DNA of 64,000 nt from Rubricoccus marinus (lineage in GTDB: Bacteria > Bacteroidota > Rhodothermia > Rhodothermales > Rubricoccaceae): assembly GCF_002257665.1 (NCBI RefSeq), contig NZ_MQWB01000001.1:2148322-2212321 (forward strand), in the 5' to 3' direction. The notes beneath the pieces were generated by a model that had not been told where the DNA came from, did no database searches, and saw nothing but the letters and a program-made list of their open reading frames with translations. The translations under genes were made by a program, and so were the position numbers. Positions 33,323-42,039 of this stretch are shown here, piece by piece (position 1 is the first letter of the stretch; every line of letters starts with the position of its first letter).

Positions 33323-34183
33323 ATGAGCAACCCGGCCGCGCAAGTCTGGCTCCGCACCCGCGATTACGTGCTTCTGGCTGTCCTGGTGCTGATCGCGACG
33401 GCCATCTTCGTGGGGCGGAACCGGCCGGCACTCCGCGCCGCGCGCTCGGTCGCGCTGGCCGTGACGGGCCCCGTGGAAGGCACGTTCTCCCGCGTGGGCC
33501 GCTTCCGCCGCTCGCTCGGCGAGAACGAGCGGCTGCGGGCCGAGGCCCTGGACCTCTCCACCGAGGTGGCCCGGCTCCGCGAGGCGCGAGCCGAGAACGC
33601 CCGTCTCCGTGGCTTGCTGGGCTTCGCGGACTCCCTTGACGTCAGCTACCGAGTCGCGCGCATCGTCACCAAGGACCAGACGGAGCAGGCCAACTTCCTC
33701 ACCATCGACGTAGGCGAAGCCGACTCCATCCAGGTGGGCATGCCCGTTATCGACGAGCGCGGCATCGTGGGCAAGGTGTTCCTCGTGGGCGACAACTACT
33801 CCGTTGTGATGCCGCACCAGAACACGCAGTTCACCGTCCCGGCCACGCTGGACGCCCTCGCGCTGGACGGCCTCATCAGCTGGGATGGGCGCAAGCCTGG
33901 GACGCTCACGATGGAGTTCGTCCCTAAGACCGAGCCCGTCGAACGCGGGATGCTCGTCACGACGAGCCCCTACAGCGGCGTTTTCCCTGCCGGCGTCCCT
34001 GTTGGGCGCGTGGACACGGCCTACGCCGCCGCGGGCCGAAACGACTTCATCATTGAGGTCACGCCCGCCGCCCCGATCTCGCAGGTCGGCTATGTGTACG
34101 TGCTGCTCTCGGTCCCGGACGTGGAGATCGAGACGCTTCTGGGCGCCGCGCGCGACTCCCTCGCCACGGGCGCCGGCGGCTGA
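33323..34183 (+). CDS. mreC: Rod shape-determining protein MreC, 286 aa
   Basis: One N-terminal membrane helix (YVLLAVLVLIATAIFVG) is followed by a coiled coil (LGENERLRAEALDLSTEVARLREARAENARLRGLLGF) and two beta-barrel domains (VARIVTKDQTEQANFLTIDVGEADSIQVGMPVIDERGIVGKV, LVTTSPYSGVFPAGVPVGRV). It links MreB to periplasmic wall enzymes. No mreD is evident; the next gene encodes a PBP4-type enzyme. Confidence 0.92.
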   Translation: MSNPAAQVWLRTRDYVLLAVLVLIATAIFVGRNRPALRAARSVALAVTGPVEGTFSRVGRFRRSLGENERLRAEALDLSTEVARLREARAENARLRGLLGFADSLDVSYRVARIVTKDQTEQANFLTIDVGEADSIQVGMPVIDERGIVGKVFLVGDNYSVVMPHQNTQFTVPATLDALALDGLISWDGRKPGTLTMEFVPKTEPVERGMLVTTSPYSGVFPAGVPVGRVDTAYAAAGRNDFIIEVTPAAPISQVGYVYVLLSVPDVEIETLLGAARDSLATGAGG

Positions 34184-34330
34184 GCCTCTGGCGCTCCCGC
34201 CTAGCCCGACACCGCGTCCGCCTCCGGCGGGCCCGAATCCGCCGCCAGAGGCCCGGATTCTGCTTTTCGCACGCGTGATCGCACTACCTTCTAGGCGTCT
34301 CCGTTGACTCCCCGCACCCCTTCTACGCCG

Positions 34331-35854
34331 ATGCCTCGCGGCCAGCTTCTTCCCCGTCTCGCCGCCCTTTGTCTCTTGTTCGCCACGCCTCTGGCGCTGT
34401 CGCCAGAGGCCGCCGCTCAGCCCACATCGGGCTTTGCCGCGACAAACGCGCTCGCGGACCTGATTGACGCGCAGTTGGACGCGAGCGCGTTCAACGACGC
34501 CTACTGGGGCGCGTACATCGTGGACCTGACGGATAACCGGATTCTGTACGACCGGAACGCGGCGAAGCGCTTTATCCCGGCGAGCAACATGAAGCTGTTC
34601 TCCACCGCGGGCGTGCTGGATAAGCTGGGCGCGGACTTCCGCTACACGACGCGGCTCTATGCTGACGGCCAGATCCGAGGCAGCACGCTGGTCGGCTCGC
34701 TCGTCGTGCGCGGCTCCGGCGATCCCACGATGGGCGCCCGCTACACCTCTGGCGACCTCACGCGCACGTTCCGTCAGTGGGCGGACAGCTTGAAGGCCTC
34801 TGGCGTCCGCCGCATCAGCGGCTCCGTGATCGGCGACGACAACGTGTTCGACGACCGCGCGCTCGGCGAGGGCTGGAGCTGGGACGACCTCGTGTGGTAC
34901 TACGGCGCCGAGATCTCCGGCCTGCAGTTCGGCGAGGGGACGATCAACCTCGCCGTGAGCGGGACGACGCCCGGCGACCGTGCTCGCATTGCCGTCACGC
35001 CCGACGTGGGCTACATCGACGTGGTCAACCGCACAACGACGACCGACGGCGGGAGCATCCGCGAGGGCTACTCGCGCGATCTCTCCTCCAACCGCTTTCT
35101 TGTGACCGCGTCGGTCCCTGCGGGGCAGGTGGAGCGCGAGGACGTGGCCGTGTCCAACCCCACGACGTACTTCATCCGCGTGCTCGTCGCCACGCTTCAG
35201 CGCGAGGGCATCGAGGTCGACGGCGACGCCATTGACGTGGACGAGTGGGACGGCCCACGCATCCGCTACGAAGGCATGCAACGCATCGCGACCCACGAGT
35301 CCCCCCGGCTCAAGCACATCGTTGCTGAGACCAACACGGAGAGCAACAACCTGTACGCGGAGCACTTGCTTCGCACGCTCGGCGTGTACGGCTACAGCGG
35401 CGACGAGCTCGACCCCGGCTCTTCGCGGGCGGGCGCGGCCGCGATGGAACCGTTCCTCAACCGGATCGGCGTGGACCCGGCGAGCCTCCGCATCGCGGAC
35501 GGATCGGGCCTCTCGGCGCTCAACCGCCTCACGCCTCTGGCGACGGTGCAGCTTCTCCGCGCGATGAACGAGCACCCGGAGCCTGGCGTCCGCGAGGCGT
35601 TCTACGAGTCCCTCGCCGTCGGCGGCCGGAGCGGCACGCTGGAGCGCCGCTACCGCTCGGGCGACGCCAGAGGCAACGTCCACGCCAAGACCGGCTACAT
35701 CTCGGGCGCCCGCACGCTCTCCGGCTACGTGACGGCCGACAACGGGCACCTTATCGCGTTCTCGCTGATGTGCAACCACTACTCCACGCGCACGAGCCGC
35801 GTGAACCAGGCGCAGGACGCGATCGTGGAGCTACTGGCGGACTTCGACGGCTAG
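34331..35854 (+). CDS. dacB: D-alanyl-D-alanine carboxypeptidase/endopeptidase, PBP4/DacB family (S13), 507 aa
   Basis: The signal peptide (LAALCLLFATPLALSPEAAA) is followed by the penicillin-binding motifs SNMK (SxxK, in FIPASNMKLFSTA), SNN (SxN, in TNTESNNLYAEHLL) and KTG (HAKTGYISGARTLSG). The large insert between SxxK and SxN is typical of the class C PBP4 group. It trims peptidoglycan peptides in the periplasm, consistent with its position beside mreBC. I prefer the ATG at 34331 over an upstream TTG. A TACCTTCT box lies at 34285. Confidence 0.92.
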   Translation: MPRGQLLPRLAALCLLFATPLALSPEAAAQPTSGFAATNALADLIDAQLDASAFNDAYWGAYIVDLTDNRILYDRNAAKRFIPASNMKLFSTAGVLDKLGADFRYTTRLYADGQIRGSTLVGSLVVRGSGDPTMGARYTSGDLTRTFRQWADSLKASGVRRISGSVIGDDNVFDDRALGEGWSWDDLVWYYGAEISGLQFGEGTINLAVSGTTPGDRARIAVTPDVGYIDVVNRTTTTDGGSIREGYSRDLSSNRFLVTASVPAGQVEREDVAVSNPTTYFIRVLVATLQREGIEVDGDAIDVDEWDGPRIRYEGMQRIATHESPRLKHIVAETNTESNNLYAEHLLRTLGVYGYSGDELDPGSSRAGAAAMEPFLNRIGVDPASLRIADGSGLSALNRLTPLATVQLLRAMNEHPEPGVREAFYESLAVGGRSGTLERRYRSGDARGNVHAKTGYISGARTLSGYVTADNGHLIAFSLMCNHYSTRTSRVNQAQDAIVELLADFDG

Positions 35855-35870
35855 CCTCTTGCGCCAGAGG

Positions 35871-36131
35871 CTACAGATGGTGGCTCGCGAGCGGGAGCAC
35901 AGCGCCGAAGAGGTAGCTGTGGTCAGCCTCCCACCCGCCGTGAAGGACGACGACCGTATCGCCGACGGCACCGGCGGTCCCTACTCCGACGACGTAGTGG
36001 CTGAAGCAGCCGTCGTCAGTCCAGGGGTACCACTGCTCAGTCTCTTCAGGGAGGTACTGAGCAGCAGCCGGATGAGACTCCAGCGCAGCAAGGAGGATGA
36101 GGAATGGGAGCGCGCGGTCCCCATAAGTGAA
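35871..36131 (-). pseudogene. Truncated alpha/beta-hydrolase remnant
   Basis: The frame encodes a signal-peptide-like segment (ALPFLILLAALESHPAAAQYLPEE), then the start of a proline-iminopeptidase-like hydrolase (GDTVVVLHGGWEADHSYLFGAVLPLASHHL). It stops there, before any nucleophile elbow or acid/His residues. The only nearby ATG (36124) reads in a shifted frame, so a frameshift separates the start from the domain. I read it as a decayed fragment. It lies on the same strand as the RidA gene, after a degenerate attC-like site. Confidence 0.55.
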
Positions 36132-36230
36132 GGCGGGAGGGCTAGCGTTGACGACGCCCGCACTGGCACAGAGGTGACAGCGCGTGTGCGGTTGGACGCG
36201 AAGCCACACGGGGTAAACGGCGGAATGTGT

Positions 36231-36309
36231 CCACAACACTATGGCGGCGCCAACTCCCGGACGATCCCAAAACACCGACGGCCTCGCTGGCTGCAACGCC
36301 AGGTTAGGC
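36231..36309 (-). repeat. Degenerate attC-like site following RidA
   Basis: On the minus strand, GCCTAAC (36309-36303) is a perfect RYYYAAC box containing the RidA stop TAA. It is followed by CTGGCGTTGCAGCC, which aligns with the attC1-3 left arms (consensus CGnTGCAG). The right half (GCCGCCATAGTGTTGTGG) resembles the attC1 right end, but its arm pairs poorly. The upstream cassette boundary GTTAGGC was not found. Confidence 0.4.
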
Positions 36310-36711
36310 AGCCTCAGATATGCGTGCCACGCACTTGATTTCAATTAGGAGTTCTGGCATCACCAGACCCGAAACTTGGATCATCGTCTGCGCAACCTCG
36401 GGGTTCTTACCGTATGCCTCAGCGCGGATTCCGAACAACTCTCCCACGTTGCCCATCGTCGCGCCGATGTCTGTCACATACCATGTCTCGTCTACGACGT
36501 TGTCCATGGTCGCGCCGAAGTGGCCCAGCACTTCGGCGACGTTCGCGTAGGCTTGACGGGTTTGCGCGGCGAGGTCTCCTTCACCTGCAAGGTTGCCCTC
36601 GCTGTCCGTACCGACCTGGCCGGAGACGTAGATCGTGTCTCCATCTCTGACGGCGTTGGCGATGAAGTCCTTGAATGGTCCGAAGCGGGCGACTTGGCGT
36701 TCGTTTGCCAT
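36304..36711 (-). CDS. RidA/YjgF/YER057c/UK114 family protein, 135 aa
   Basis: DGDTIYVSGQVGTDSEGNLAGEGDLAAQTRQAYANVAEVLGHFGATMDNVVDETWYVTDI and the C-terminal VSGLVMPELLIEIKCVARI follow the RidA fold, with the conserved ligand-binding Arg replaced or shifted (EIKCVA in place of E-x-x-ARI). RidA hydrolyses reactive enamine/imine intermediates, though subfamilies differ. The gene has no copy of the iterated motif and is less GC-rich than its neighbours. Its stop lies in an attC-like box, so it may have arrived as a cassette gene (inference). Confidence 0.85.
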   Translation of the reverse strand: MANERQVARFGPFKDFIANAVRDGDTIYVSGQVGTDSEGNLAGEGDLAAQTRQAYANVAEVLGHFGATMDNVVDETWYVTDIGATMGNVGELFGIRAEAYGKNPEVAQTMIQVSGLVMPELLIEIKCVARISEAA

Positions 36712-37148
36712 CGTTCTGGTAGGGTTGTGGACACCCGCAAGAGGCGGCCAGGGTGAGGGTGTGGGTTCAAGAACGGGGCGACCCGTGACGCCCCCGCTTC
36801 ATATGTGTACAAAATACAATTGTATGGAGCGGCACAACGAGAAGTGGGCGGGACGGCTCCGCTGCGCTCTTCTCTGCGTAAGAGCTCAGCCAAGCAGATC
36901 GCACGGCACAAAGCCGACCGACTCTGCACACGGTCCCCTGGTCTGATGCAAACGGCGCCACAGCGCCCGCCTCTGGCGCCAGAGGCCCAGGCGAGCGCGG
37001 GTCAACGCGGCGCGCCAAATCCGCGTGCAGAACGCCAGAGGCCGTGTGAACTGAGGAGGCCCCTGCAACACGGTACACCGTGTCGGGTACCCTCGCCTCT
37101 GGCGCCAGAAGCGCCCTGGTTCGGCTCAGATTTCGATTCCCTCTATTT
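36712..37148. other. AT-rich promoter patch and spacer between RidA and hslV
   Basis: No gene is visible. A perfect 12-base palindrome ATACAATTGTAT (36814-36825) overlaps a minus-strand TATTTTGT box (36809-36816), making a candidate promoter/operator for RidA. GTTGTGGACAC at 36724-36734 is an exact inverted copy of 36227-36237 on the other side of RidA. The right part carries ordinary motif copies leading to hslV. Confidence 0.45.
36970..36985. repeat. Perfect CCTCTGGCGCCAGAGG palindrome upstream of hslV
   Basis: It sits about 165 bases before the hslV ATG. A variant pair (GCCTCTGGCGCCAGAAGC) lies nearer the gene at about 37096-37113. Confidence 0.85.
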
Positions 37149-37694
37149 ATGAAGATCCACGCGACAACTGTTCTCGGCGTCCGGCACAACGGCCGCGTCG
37201 CCCTCGGCTCCGATGGGCAGGCCTCCATGGGCGACACCGTCATGAAGCACAAGGTGCGCAAGGTGCGCCCGCTCGGAGGCGGCAAGGTGCTTTCCGGGTT
37301 CGCCGGCTCAACCGCCGACGCCTTCACCCTCTTCGAGCGGTACGAGGCCAAGCTGGAACAGTACGGCGGCAACACGCTCCGCGCCGCCGTCGAGCTCGCC
37401 AAAGAGTGGCGCACGGATCGGTACCTCCGCCGCCTCGAAGCGCTTCTCGCCATCGCAGCGCCAGACCGGCTGCTGCTCATCAGCGGGACCGGCGACGTGA
37501 TCGAGCCCGACGACGACATCGTCGCCATCGGCTCGGGTGGGAACTACGCCCTCGCGGCCGCCCGCTCGCTCGTCAAGCACGCGCCCAACCTCTCCGCCCG
37601 CGAGATCGTCGAGGAAGGCCTCACGGTCGCGGCTGACATCTGCGTGTACACCAACCACAACTTCAACATCCTAGAGCTCGACGCCGAAGGCTAG
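37149..37694 (+). CDS. hslV: ATP-dependent protease peptidase subunit HslV, 181 aa
   Basis: The proteasome-type N-terminus ([42 protein letters not shown]) is present, with the catalytic Thr in ATT exposed after processing. [31 protein letters not shown] and [17 protein letters not shown] blocks match HslV. The dodecamer pairs with HslU. I chose the ATG at 37149; the upstream in-frame stretch is motif-derived. hslU lies downstream, separated by a NYN-domain gene. Confidence 0.95.
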   Translation: MKIHATTVLGVRHNGRVALGSDGQASMGDTVMKHKVRKVRPLGGGKVLSGFAGSTADAFTLFERYEAKLEQYGGNTLRAAVELAKEWRTDRYLRRLEALLAIAAPDRLLLISGTGDVIEPDDDIVAIGSGGNYALAAARSLVKHAPNLSAREIVEEGLTVAADICVYTNHNFNILELDAEG

Positions 37695-37772
37695 GCTGCT
37701 GAGTCGGCTCCGGCCTCTGGCGCCAGAAGCGCCGTCTATTCCGTTTCCTGTTTTCTCTACGACCCAGTATTC

Positions 37773-38699
37773 ATGACACAGGCCTGCGTTCTGATCGACT
37801 ACCAGAACCTCCACCACTACCTCAAGCACCAGATCGACGACGGGAGCCCCGCCGACATCTGCACCGATCTCCTCTCCGCTCTTCGGGACCACCTCTCGGG
37901 CGCGCGCATCACCATTGGCCGCGCCTACGCAGACTTCAGCGGTCTCGATGACCACACCCGGCACGTCAAGCGAAGCCTCTACCTCTACGGCATCGAGCCG
38001 GTGTACGTGCCGGCCACGATGCACCGCAACACCTCGGACCTGCAACTGGCCGTGGATGCGATCACGATCCGCGAGAAGCGCCCGGAGATCGACACCTTCG
38101 TGCTGCTCACCGGAGACCGGGACTACGTGCCCGTTGTGCAGGCGCTCATAGGGGCCGGCAAGCGCGTGATCTGCGTCGGCTTCCGCGAGCACCTCTCCCC
38201 GTTCGTCGTCCGCCACACCGGAAACGGTGAGTACATCGACGCGGCGACGCTCCTGCCCGAGGCCACCCTCGCCCCGCAGGCGCCCGTCGGCGAGCCCGTG
38301 GTTACCACGCAGTTTAGCGAGCCCGCCGAGATCGAGACCGATGAGGCGTTCAAAGCCCTCGAACTCACGCTTCTCCACTTCGGGCAGTACGACGAGGTGT
38401 ACCTCACCCCGTTGCTCCGCAGGCTCTCCGAGGAGCTTCCCCAGGACTCCGACCCCAAAGCCCTCGTGGCCGAGTTGGAGGAGGCCGGCGCCGTCAAGCT
38501 GGAGCGCCGCCGCGGGATGCCGTACGACTACACCGTGCTGCTCATCAACGCCGAGCACCCCGAAGTCAACGAGGCCCGCGAAGAGCTCGTCGCGCCCGAC
38601 GTGGACGGCGACTCCGACGACGGCCTCCCGTTCGACGCGGCCGACGACTCCGAGGATGACCTCGACTTCTCCTACGACGACGAGGAGGTCACCAACTAG
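37773..38699 (+). CDS. NYN-domain (LabA-like) putative ribonuclease, 308 aa
   Basis: The PIN-like NYN domain covers residues 1-155: an opening acidic motif (ACVLIDYQNLHHYL), LQLAVDAITI and TFVLLTGDRDYVPVVQALIGAGKRVICVGF, supplying conserved Asp residues for metal binding. A winged-helix-like segment (EAFKALELTLLHFGQYDEVYLTPLLRRLSEELPQDSDPKALVAELEEAGAVKLERR) may be an OST-HTH/LOTUS RNA-binding domain. The last 45 residues are strongly acidic. It lies between hslV and hslU in the same direction, so RNA turnover may be tied to the protease operon (inference). Confidence 0.8.
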   Translation: MTQACVLIDYQNLHHYLKHQIDDGSPADICTDLLSALRDHLSGARITIGRAYADFSGLDDHTRHVKRSLYLYGIEPVYVPATMHRNTSDLQLAVDAITIREKRPEIDTFVLLTGDRDYVPVVQALIGAGKRVICVGFREHLSPFVVRHTGNGEYIDAATLLPEATLAPQAPVGEPVVTTQFSEPAEIETDEAFKALELTLLHFGQYDEVYLTPLLRRLSEELPQDSDPKALVAELEEAGAVKLERRRGMPYDYTVLLINAEHPEVNEAREELVAPDVDGDSDDGLPFDAADDSEDDLDFSYDDEEVTN

Positions 38700-38793
38700 G
38701 CCTCTGGCGCGCCCTTCCGGCGAGGGCTGACCCCGTTTCCCCATCGGCCTCTGGCGGCGCCAGAGGCGAGAGCCGCCTGCGCGGCCCCCACTC

Positions 38794-40218
38794 ATGGAAC
38801 TCAAGACAGACTCCCCCACCCAAGCCGACGACGCGGGCCTGACTCCGCGGCGCATCGTCGCCGAGCTCGACAAGTACGTCGTTGGACAGAACGCGGCCAA
38901 GCGGGCCGTGGCCGTGGCGCTCCGCAACCGCTGGCGCCGCCTCCGCGCGCCAGAGGACATGCGCGACGAGATCACCCCCGCCAACATCATCCTGATCGGG
39001 CCGACGGGCGTCGGCAAGACCGAGATCGCGCGGCGCCTGGCCAAGCTGACCGGCGCGCCATTCGTCAAAGTCGAAGCCACCAAATTCACCGAGGTCGGCT
39101 ACGTTGGCCGCGACGTGGAGAGCATGATCCGCGATCTCGTGGACCTAGCGCTTGCGCAGGCCAAAGAGATACAGGCGGAACGCGTGACCGATCAGGCTCG
39201 CGTCCACGCGGAGAACCGCCTGCTGGACCTTCTCCTCCCCTCTTCTAAGCCCAAAGCGCCGGCAGGCCTGCCCGGCCTCGGCTTTCCCGTGACCACGCCC
39301 TCGCCAGCGGCGGAGGAGCTGGCCGACCCCGGAGGCAAAACGCGCGAGCGGTTCCGCGAGATGCTCCACCGCGGGAGCCTGGACGACCGCGAGGTGGAAG
39401 TCGACGTGAGTCTGGACCGGACGACGAACCTCCAGATGTTTGGCCCGATGGGCATGGAGGAAATGGGTATCAACCTGCAGGAGATGCTCGGCGGGGGCAA
39501 AAAGCGCCAGAAGCGCCGCGTGAAAGTCCCCGAGGCCATGGACCTGCTCACGCAGGACGAGGCGCAAAAGCTCGTAGACCAGGAGGCCGCTCGCGCCGAA
39601 GCCCTCGCGCGCGTGGAGCAAGCCGGCATCGTGTTCATCGACGAGATTGACAAGGTGGCCGGGCGGCAGAGCGCCGGCGGCGGTGGCGGCCCTGACGTGA
39701 GCCGCGAGGGCGTCCAGCGCGACCTGCTCCCCATCGTGGAGGGCTCGACGGTGGTGACCAAGCACGGGCCAGTCAAGACCGACCACATCCTCTTTATCGC
39801 CTCTGGCGCGTTCCACGTGTCCAAGCCGAGCGACCTCATCCCCGAGCTCCAGGGCCGCTTCCCGATCCGCGTCGAGCTGGAGTCGCTGACCGAGGCCGAC
39901 TTCGTGCGCATCCTGACCGAGCCGGAAAACGCGCTCACCAAGCAGTACGCCGCGCTGTTCGCGAGCGAGGGCGTAGACCTCTCGTTCACGCAAGAGGCCG
40001 TCGCTGAGGTCGCGCGCATCGCCGCCAAGGTGAACTCCGACGTGGAGAACATCGGCGCCCGCCGCCTCCACACCATCCTGACGACGCTGCTCGAAGACCT
40101 CCTGTTCGACCTGCCGGATGGCGACCACGGCGGGACAGTCGAGATCACGCACGACATGGTGCGGGACACGCTCCAGGGCATCGTGGAGGACCGCGACCTG
40201 AGCATGTACGTCCTCTAG
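38794..40218 (+). CDS. hslU: ATP-dependent protease ATPase subunit HslU, 474 aa
   Basis: [34 protein letters not shown], Walker [10 protein letters not shown] (about residue 70) and [28 protein letters not shown] are HslU signatures. The variable I-domain follows. [13 protein letters not shown] is Walker B, GALFQ-type sensor regions come next, and the C-terminus LSMYVL docks into HslV. It unfolds substrates for HslV. Confidence 0.96.
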   Translation: MELKTDSPTQADDAGLTPRRIVAELDKYVVGQNAAKRAVAVALRNRWRRLRAPEDMRDEITPANIILIGPTGVGKTEIARRLAKLTGAPFVKVEATKFTEVGYVGRDVESMIRDLVDLALAQAKEIQAERVTDQARVHAENRLLDLLLPSSKPKAPAGLPGLGFPVTTPSPAAEELADPGGKTRERFREMLHRGSLDDREVEVDVSLDRTTNLQMFGPMGMEEMGINLQEMLGGGKKRQKRRVKVPEAMDLLTQDEAQKLVDQEAARAEALARVEQAGIVFIDEIDKVAGRQSAGGGGGPDVSREGVQRDLLPIVEGSTVVTKHGPVKTDHILFIASGAFHVSKPSDLIPELQGRFPIRVELESLTEADFVRILTEPENALTKQYAALFASEGVDLSFTQEAVAEVARIAAKVNSDVENIGARRLHTILTTLLEDLLFDLPDGDHGGTVEITHDMVRDTLQGIVEDRDLSMYVL

Positions 40219-40225
40219 GTCCGCT

Positions 40226-40259
40226 CCCGTCAGGCCTCTGGCGCCAGAGGCCCGACGGG
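40226..40259 (+). terminator. Long palindromic hairpin after hslU built on the iterated motif
   Basis: The 16-base core CCTCTGGCGCCAGAGG (40235-40250) is extended by GG/CC and by CCCGTC/GACGGG arms into a stem of about 16 bp, starting 7 bases after the hslU stop. It lacks a T-run, so termination by this hairpin alone is inferred. Confidence 0.6.
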
Positions 40260-40302
40260 GACCGGGCGTTGCGGGGCTCCAGAAGACGGTTCGCCGCTTG
40301 CG

Positions 40303-40310
40303 TAGGTTCG
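40303..40310 (+). promoter_or_regulatory. Candidate promoter -7 box TAGGTTCG abutting a GTG start
   Basis: Four bases separate the box from the GTG of the GNAT gene, which predicts a leaderless or near-leaderless mRNA. Confidence 0.45.
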
Positions 40311-40314
40311 CCGC

Positions 40315-41247
40315 GTGACCGTCGCCCCCCTCTCCTCCGTCCGCGCCGACGCGCTCGCGCTCTGGGAGCGGAGCGCGGTGCGGACGCCGTTTAACCACCC
40401 GGACGTTGTCGAGGCCGCGGGAGAGGCGTTCGGGCTCTCGCCTCTGGCGATTCTGGGGGCCGATGTAGGTGTGATCGGCCTGGAAAAGCGGCGCGGGCCC
40501 TTTCGCGCCCTCGCGCTGACGCCAGGAGCCGCGTACTGCTCGCCGATCTGCGTTCAGGCCTCGCCAGAGGCCGAGGTTCTGGGCTGCGAGACGCCTTTGG
40601 ACGCCGTGCGCGGGGTCGTCGAATCGCGCTTCGCGCTCGCCGCGTTCTCGCTTCCCCCGACGTGGACGGACCCGCGGACGTTCGCGTTCGCGGGCTGGGA
40701 CGCCACGGTGCGGTACACATCCGTCGCGGATCTGAGTGGCGACCCGTTGACGCAGTGGAGCAAGGGCACATTGCGACCAGCCCGCCAGTCCGCAGCTGAC
40801 TTCGATGTTCGCGAGACGCCAGATGCTTTAGAAGTGGCAACGCGGCTTCAGGTCGAGACATACGCCCGGAAAAGCGTACCGTTTGGCCTCACCTCTGGCG
40901 CGCTCGTGCTCCTCGCCAATGCGCTCCACGCCAGAGGCCTCGTCCGCGCCTTCGCCGCCACGCGAGCAGGAGACGCGGCGCCAGAGGCTGCTGCCCTGTT
41001 CACCGTCGACGGCACGCACGCGACGTACTGGCTAAGCGGGGGCAAACGGGGTCCGGCGATGTCCGTTCTATTCCTCCATGCCGTCGACGCGCTGAAGGCC
41101 TCTGGCGTTACCGATCTCGACCTCGGCGGAGCCAATGTGCCCGGCGTGGCGCAGTTCAAGCGCCAGCTTGGCGGCGTGCTCACGCCCACCGTCACGGTTC
41201 GCCGCGTCGGCCCGCGATGGCTGCGCGCGATCGACGCGCTCCGGTGA
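40315..41247 (+). CDS. GNAT/FemAB-like acyltransferase, 310 aa
   Basis: The first half (WERSAVRTPFNHPDVVEAAGEAFGLSPLAILGADVGVIGLEKRRGPFRALALTPGAAYCSP) resembles the N-terminal lobe of FemAB-type proteins. The second half (VATRLQVETYARKSVPFGLTSGALVLLANALHARGLVRAFAATRAGDAAPEAAALFTVDGTHATYWLSGG, then DLDLGGANVPGVAQFKRQLGG) is the acetyl-CoA-binding GNAT lobe seen in polysaccharide-linked acetyltransferases. The start is GTG at 40315. It overlaps the deacetylase gene by a GTGA and leads a four-gene operon with surface-polysaccharide character. Confidence 0.75.
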   Translation: MTVAPLSSVRADALALWERSAVRTPFNHPDVVEAAGEAFGLSPLAILGADVGVIGLEKRRGPFRALALTPGAAYCSPICVQASPEAEVLGCETPLDAVRGVVESRFALAAFSLPPTWTDPRTFAFAGWDATVRYTSVADLSGDPLTQWSKGTLRPARQSAADFDVRETPDALEVATRLQVETYARKSVPFGLTSGALVLLANALHARGLVRAFAATRAGDAAPEAAALFTVDGTHATYWLSGGKRGPAMSVLFLHAVDALKASGVTDLDLGGANVPGVAQFKRQLGGVLTPTVTVRRVGPRWLRAIDALR

Positions 41248-42014
41248 GGGCTCTCATCGTCACCGCCGATGACCTCGGCCTACGGCCCGACGTGGACGAG
41301 GGCATCGTGAGCGCGCACCGCGAGGGCATCGTCACGCACGCCTCGTGGTTGGCGGGCGGCGCATCGGCGCAAGAGGCCGCGCCCCTGGTCCAAGAAGAGG
41401 CACCGGGGCTGGGCGTCGGCCTCCACCTCGCTCTGTCCCAAACGCTTCCGTCTGGACCGCTCGCGCCTCTGACGGGACTGCTCACGCCAGAGGCGCGGTT
41501 CCCACCGCGGCAGTTCTCCGCCATCCTGTGGGCGCGCACTCGCGCCCGTCGCGAGGCGGTCTGGGACGAATGGAATGCCCAAGCTGACACCTTCGAGCGC
41601 ACCTGGGGCCGCACACCCACGCACCTCGATAGCCACCAGCACGTCCACCTCGCGCCGTGGCTGGGGCCTCTGGCGGTGCGGCTCGCCACCGAGCGCGGGA
41701 TTCCCCGCCTCCGCGCGCCCGACGAGCCCGCCAGAGGCCGGGCGGACACCGCCGTGTTCTCCGCACTGGGGCGCCGTCTGGCTCGGCTTGCCCGCGCCTC
41801 TGGCGTCGCCACCCCGGACCACTTTGACGGCTACCGGTGGAGCGGCAGGCTGGGCGCAGAGTCGCTTCGCGAGATGGAAGCCGCCCGCGGCGAGGGGTGC
41901 ACCGAGTGGATGACCCATCCCGGCACGCATGACGAGCCGGGCGGCTACCAACGGTTGCGCGAGCTCCGATCTCTTGCACATGTTCGCACGCCGGGGGCTA
42001 GCCCCTCCGTGTAG
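41244..42014 (+). CDS. YdjC/ChbG-type carbohydrate deacetylase, 256 aa
   Basis: TADDLGL (metal-binding Asp pair), GVGLHLALSQ and THLDSHQHVHLAPWL (metal-binding His residues) are the YdjC/ChbG motifs. WMTHPGTHDE near the C-terminus fits the family. It probably removes N-acetyl groups from sugars. The GTG at 41244 overlaps the previous TGA. The gene is short on conserved C-terminal residues, but family lengths vary. Confidence 0.82.
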   Translation: MRALIVTADDLGLRPDVDEGIVSAHREGIVTHASWLAGGASAQEAAPLVQEEAPGLGVGLHLALSQTLPSGPLAPLTGLLTPEARFPPRQFSAILWARTRARREAVWDEWNAQADTFERTWGRTPTHLDSHQHVHLAPWLGPLAVRLATERGIPRLRAPDEPARGRADTAVFSALGRRLARLARASGVATPDHFDGYRWSGRLGAESLREMEAARGEGCTEWMTHPGTHDEPGGYQRLRELRSLAHVRTPGASPSV

Positions 42015-42039
42015 CTTCCGGCTGAGCCCCGCCTGACTC

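Noticed and set aside
36767..37528. Minus-strand open frame of 253 codons opposite hslV
   Set aside because: It is antisense to hslV over most of its length and has no protein-like features.
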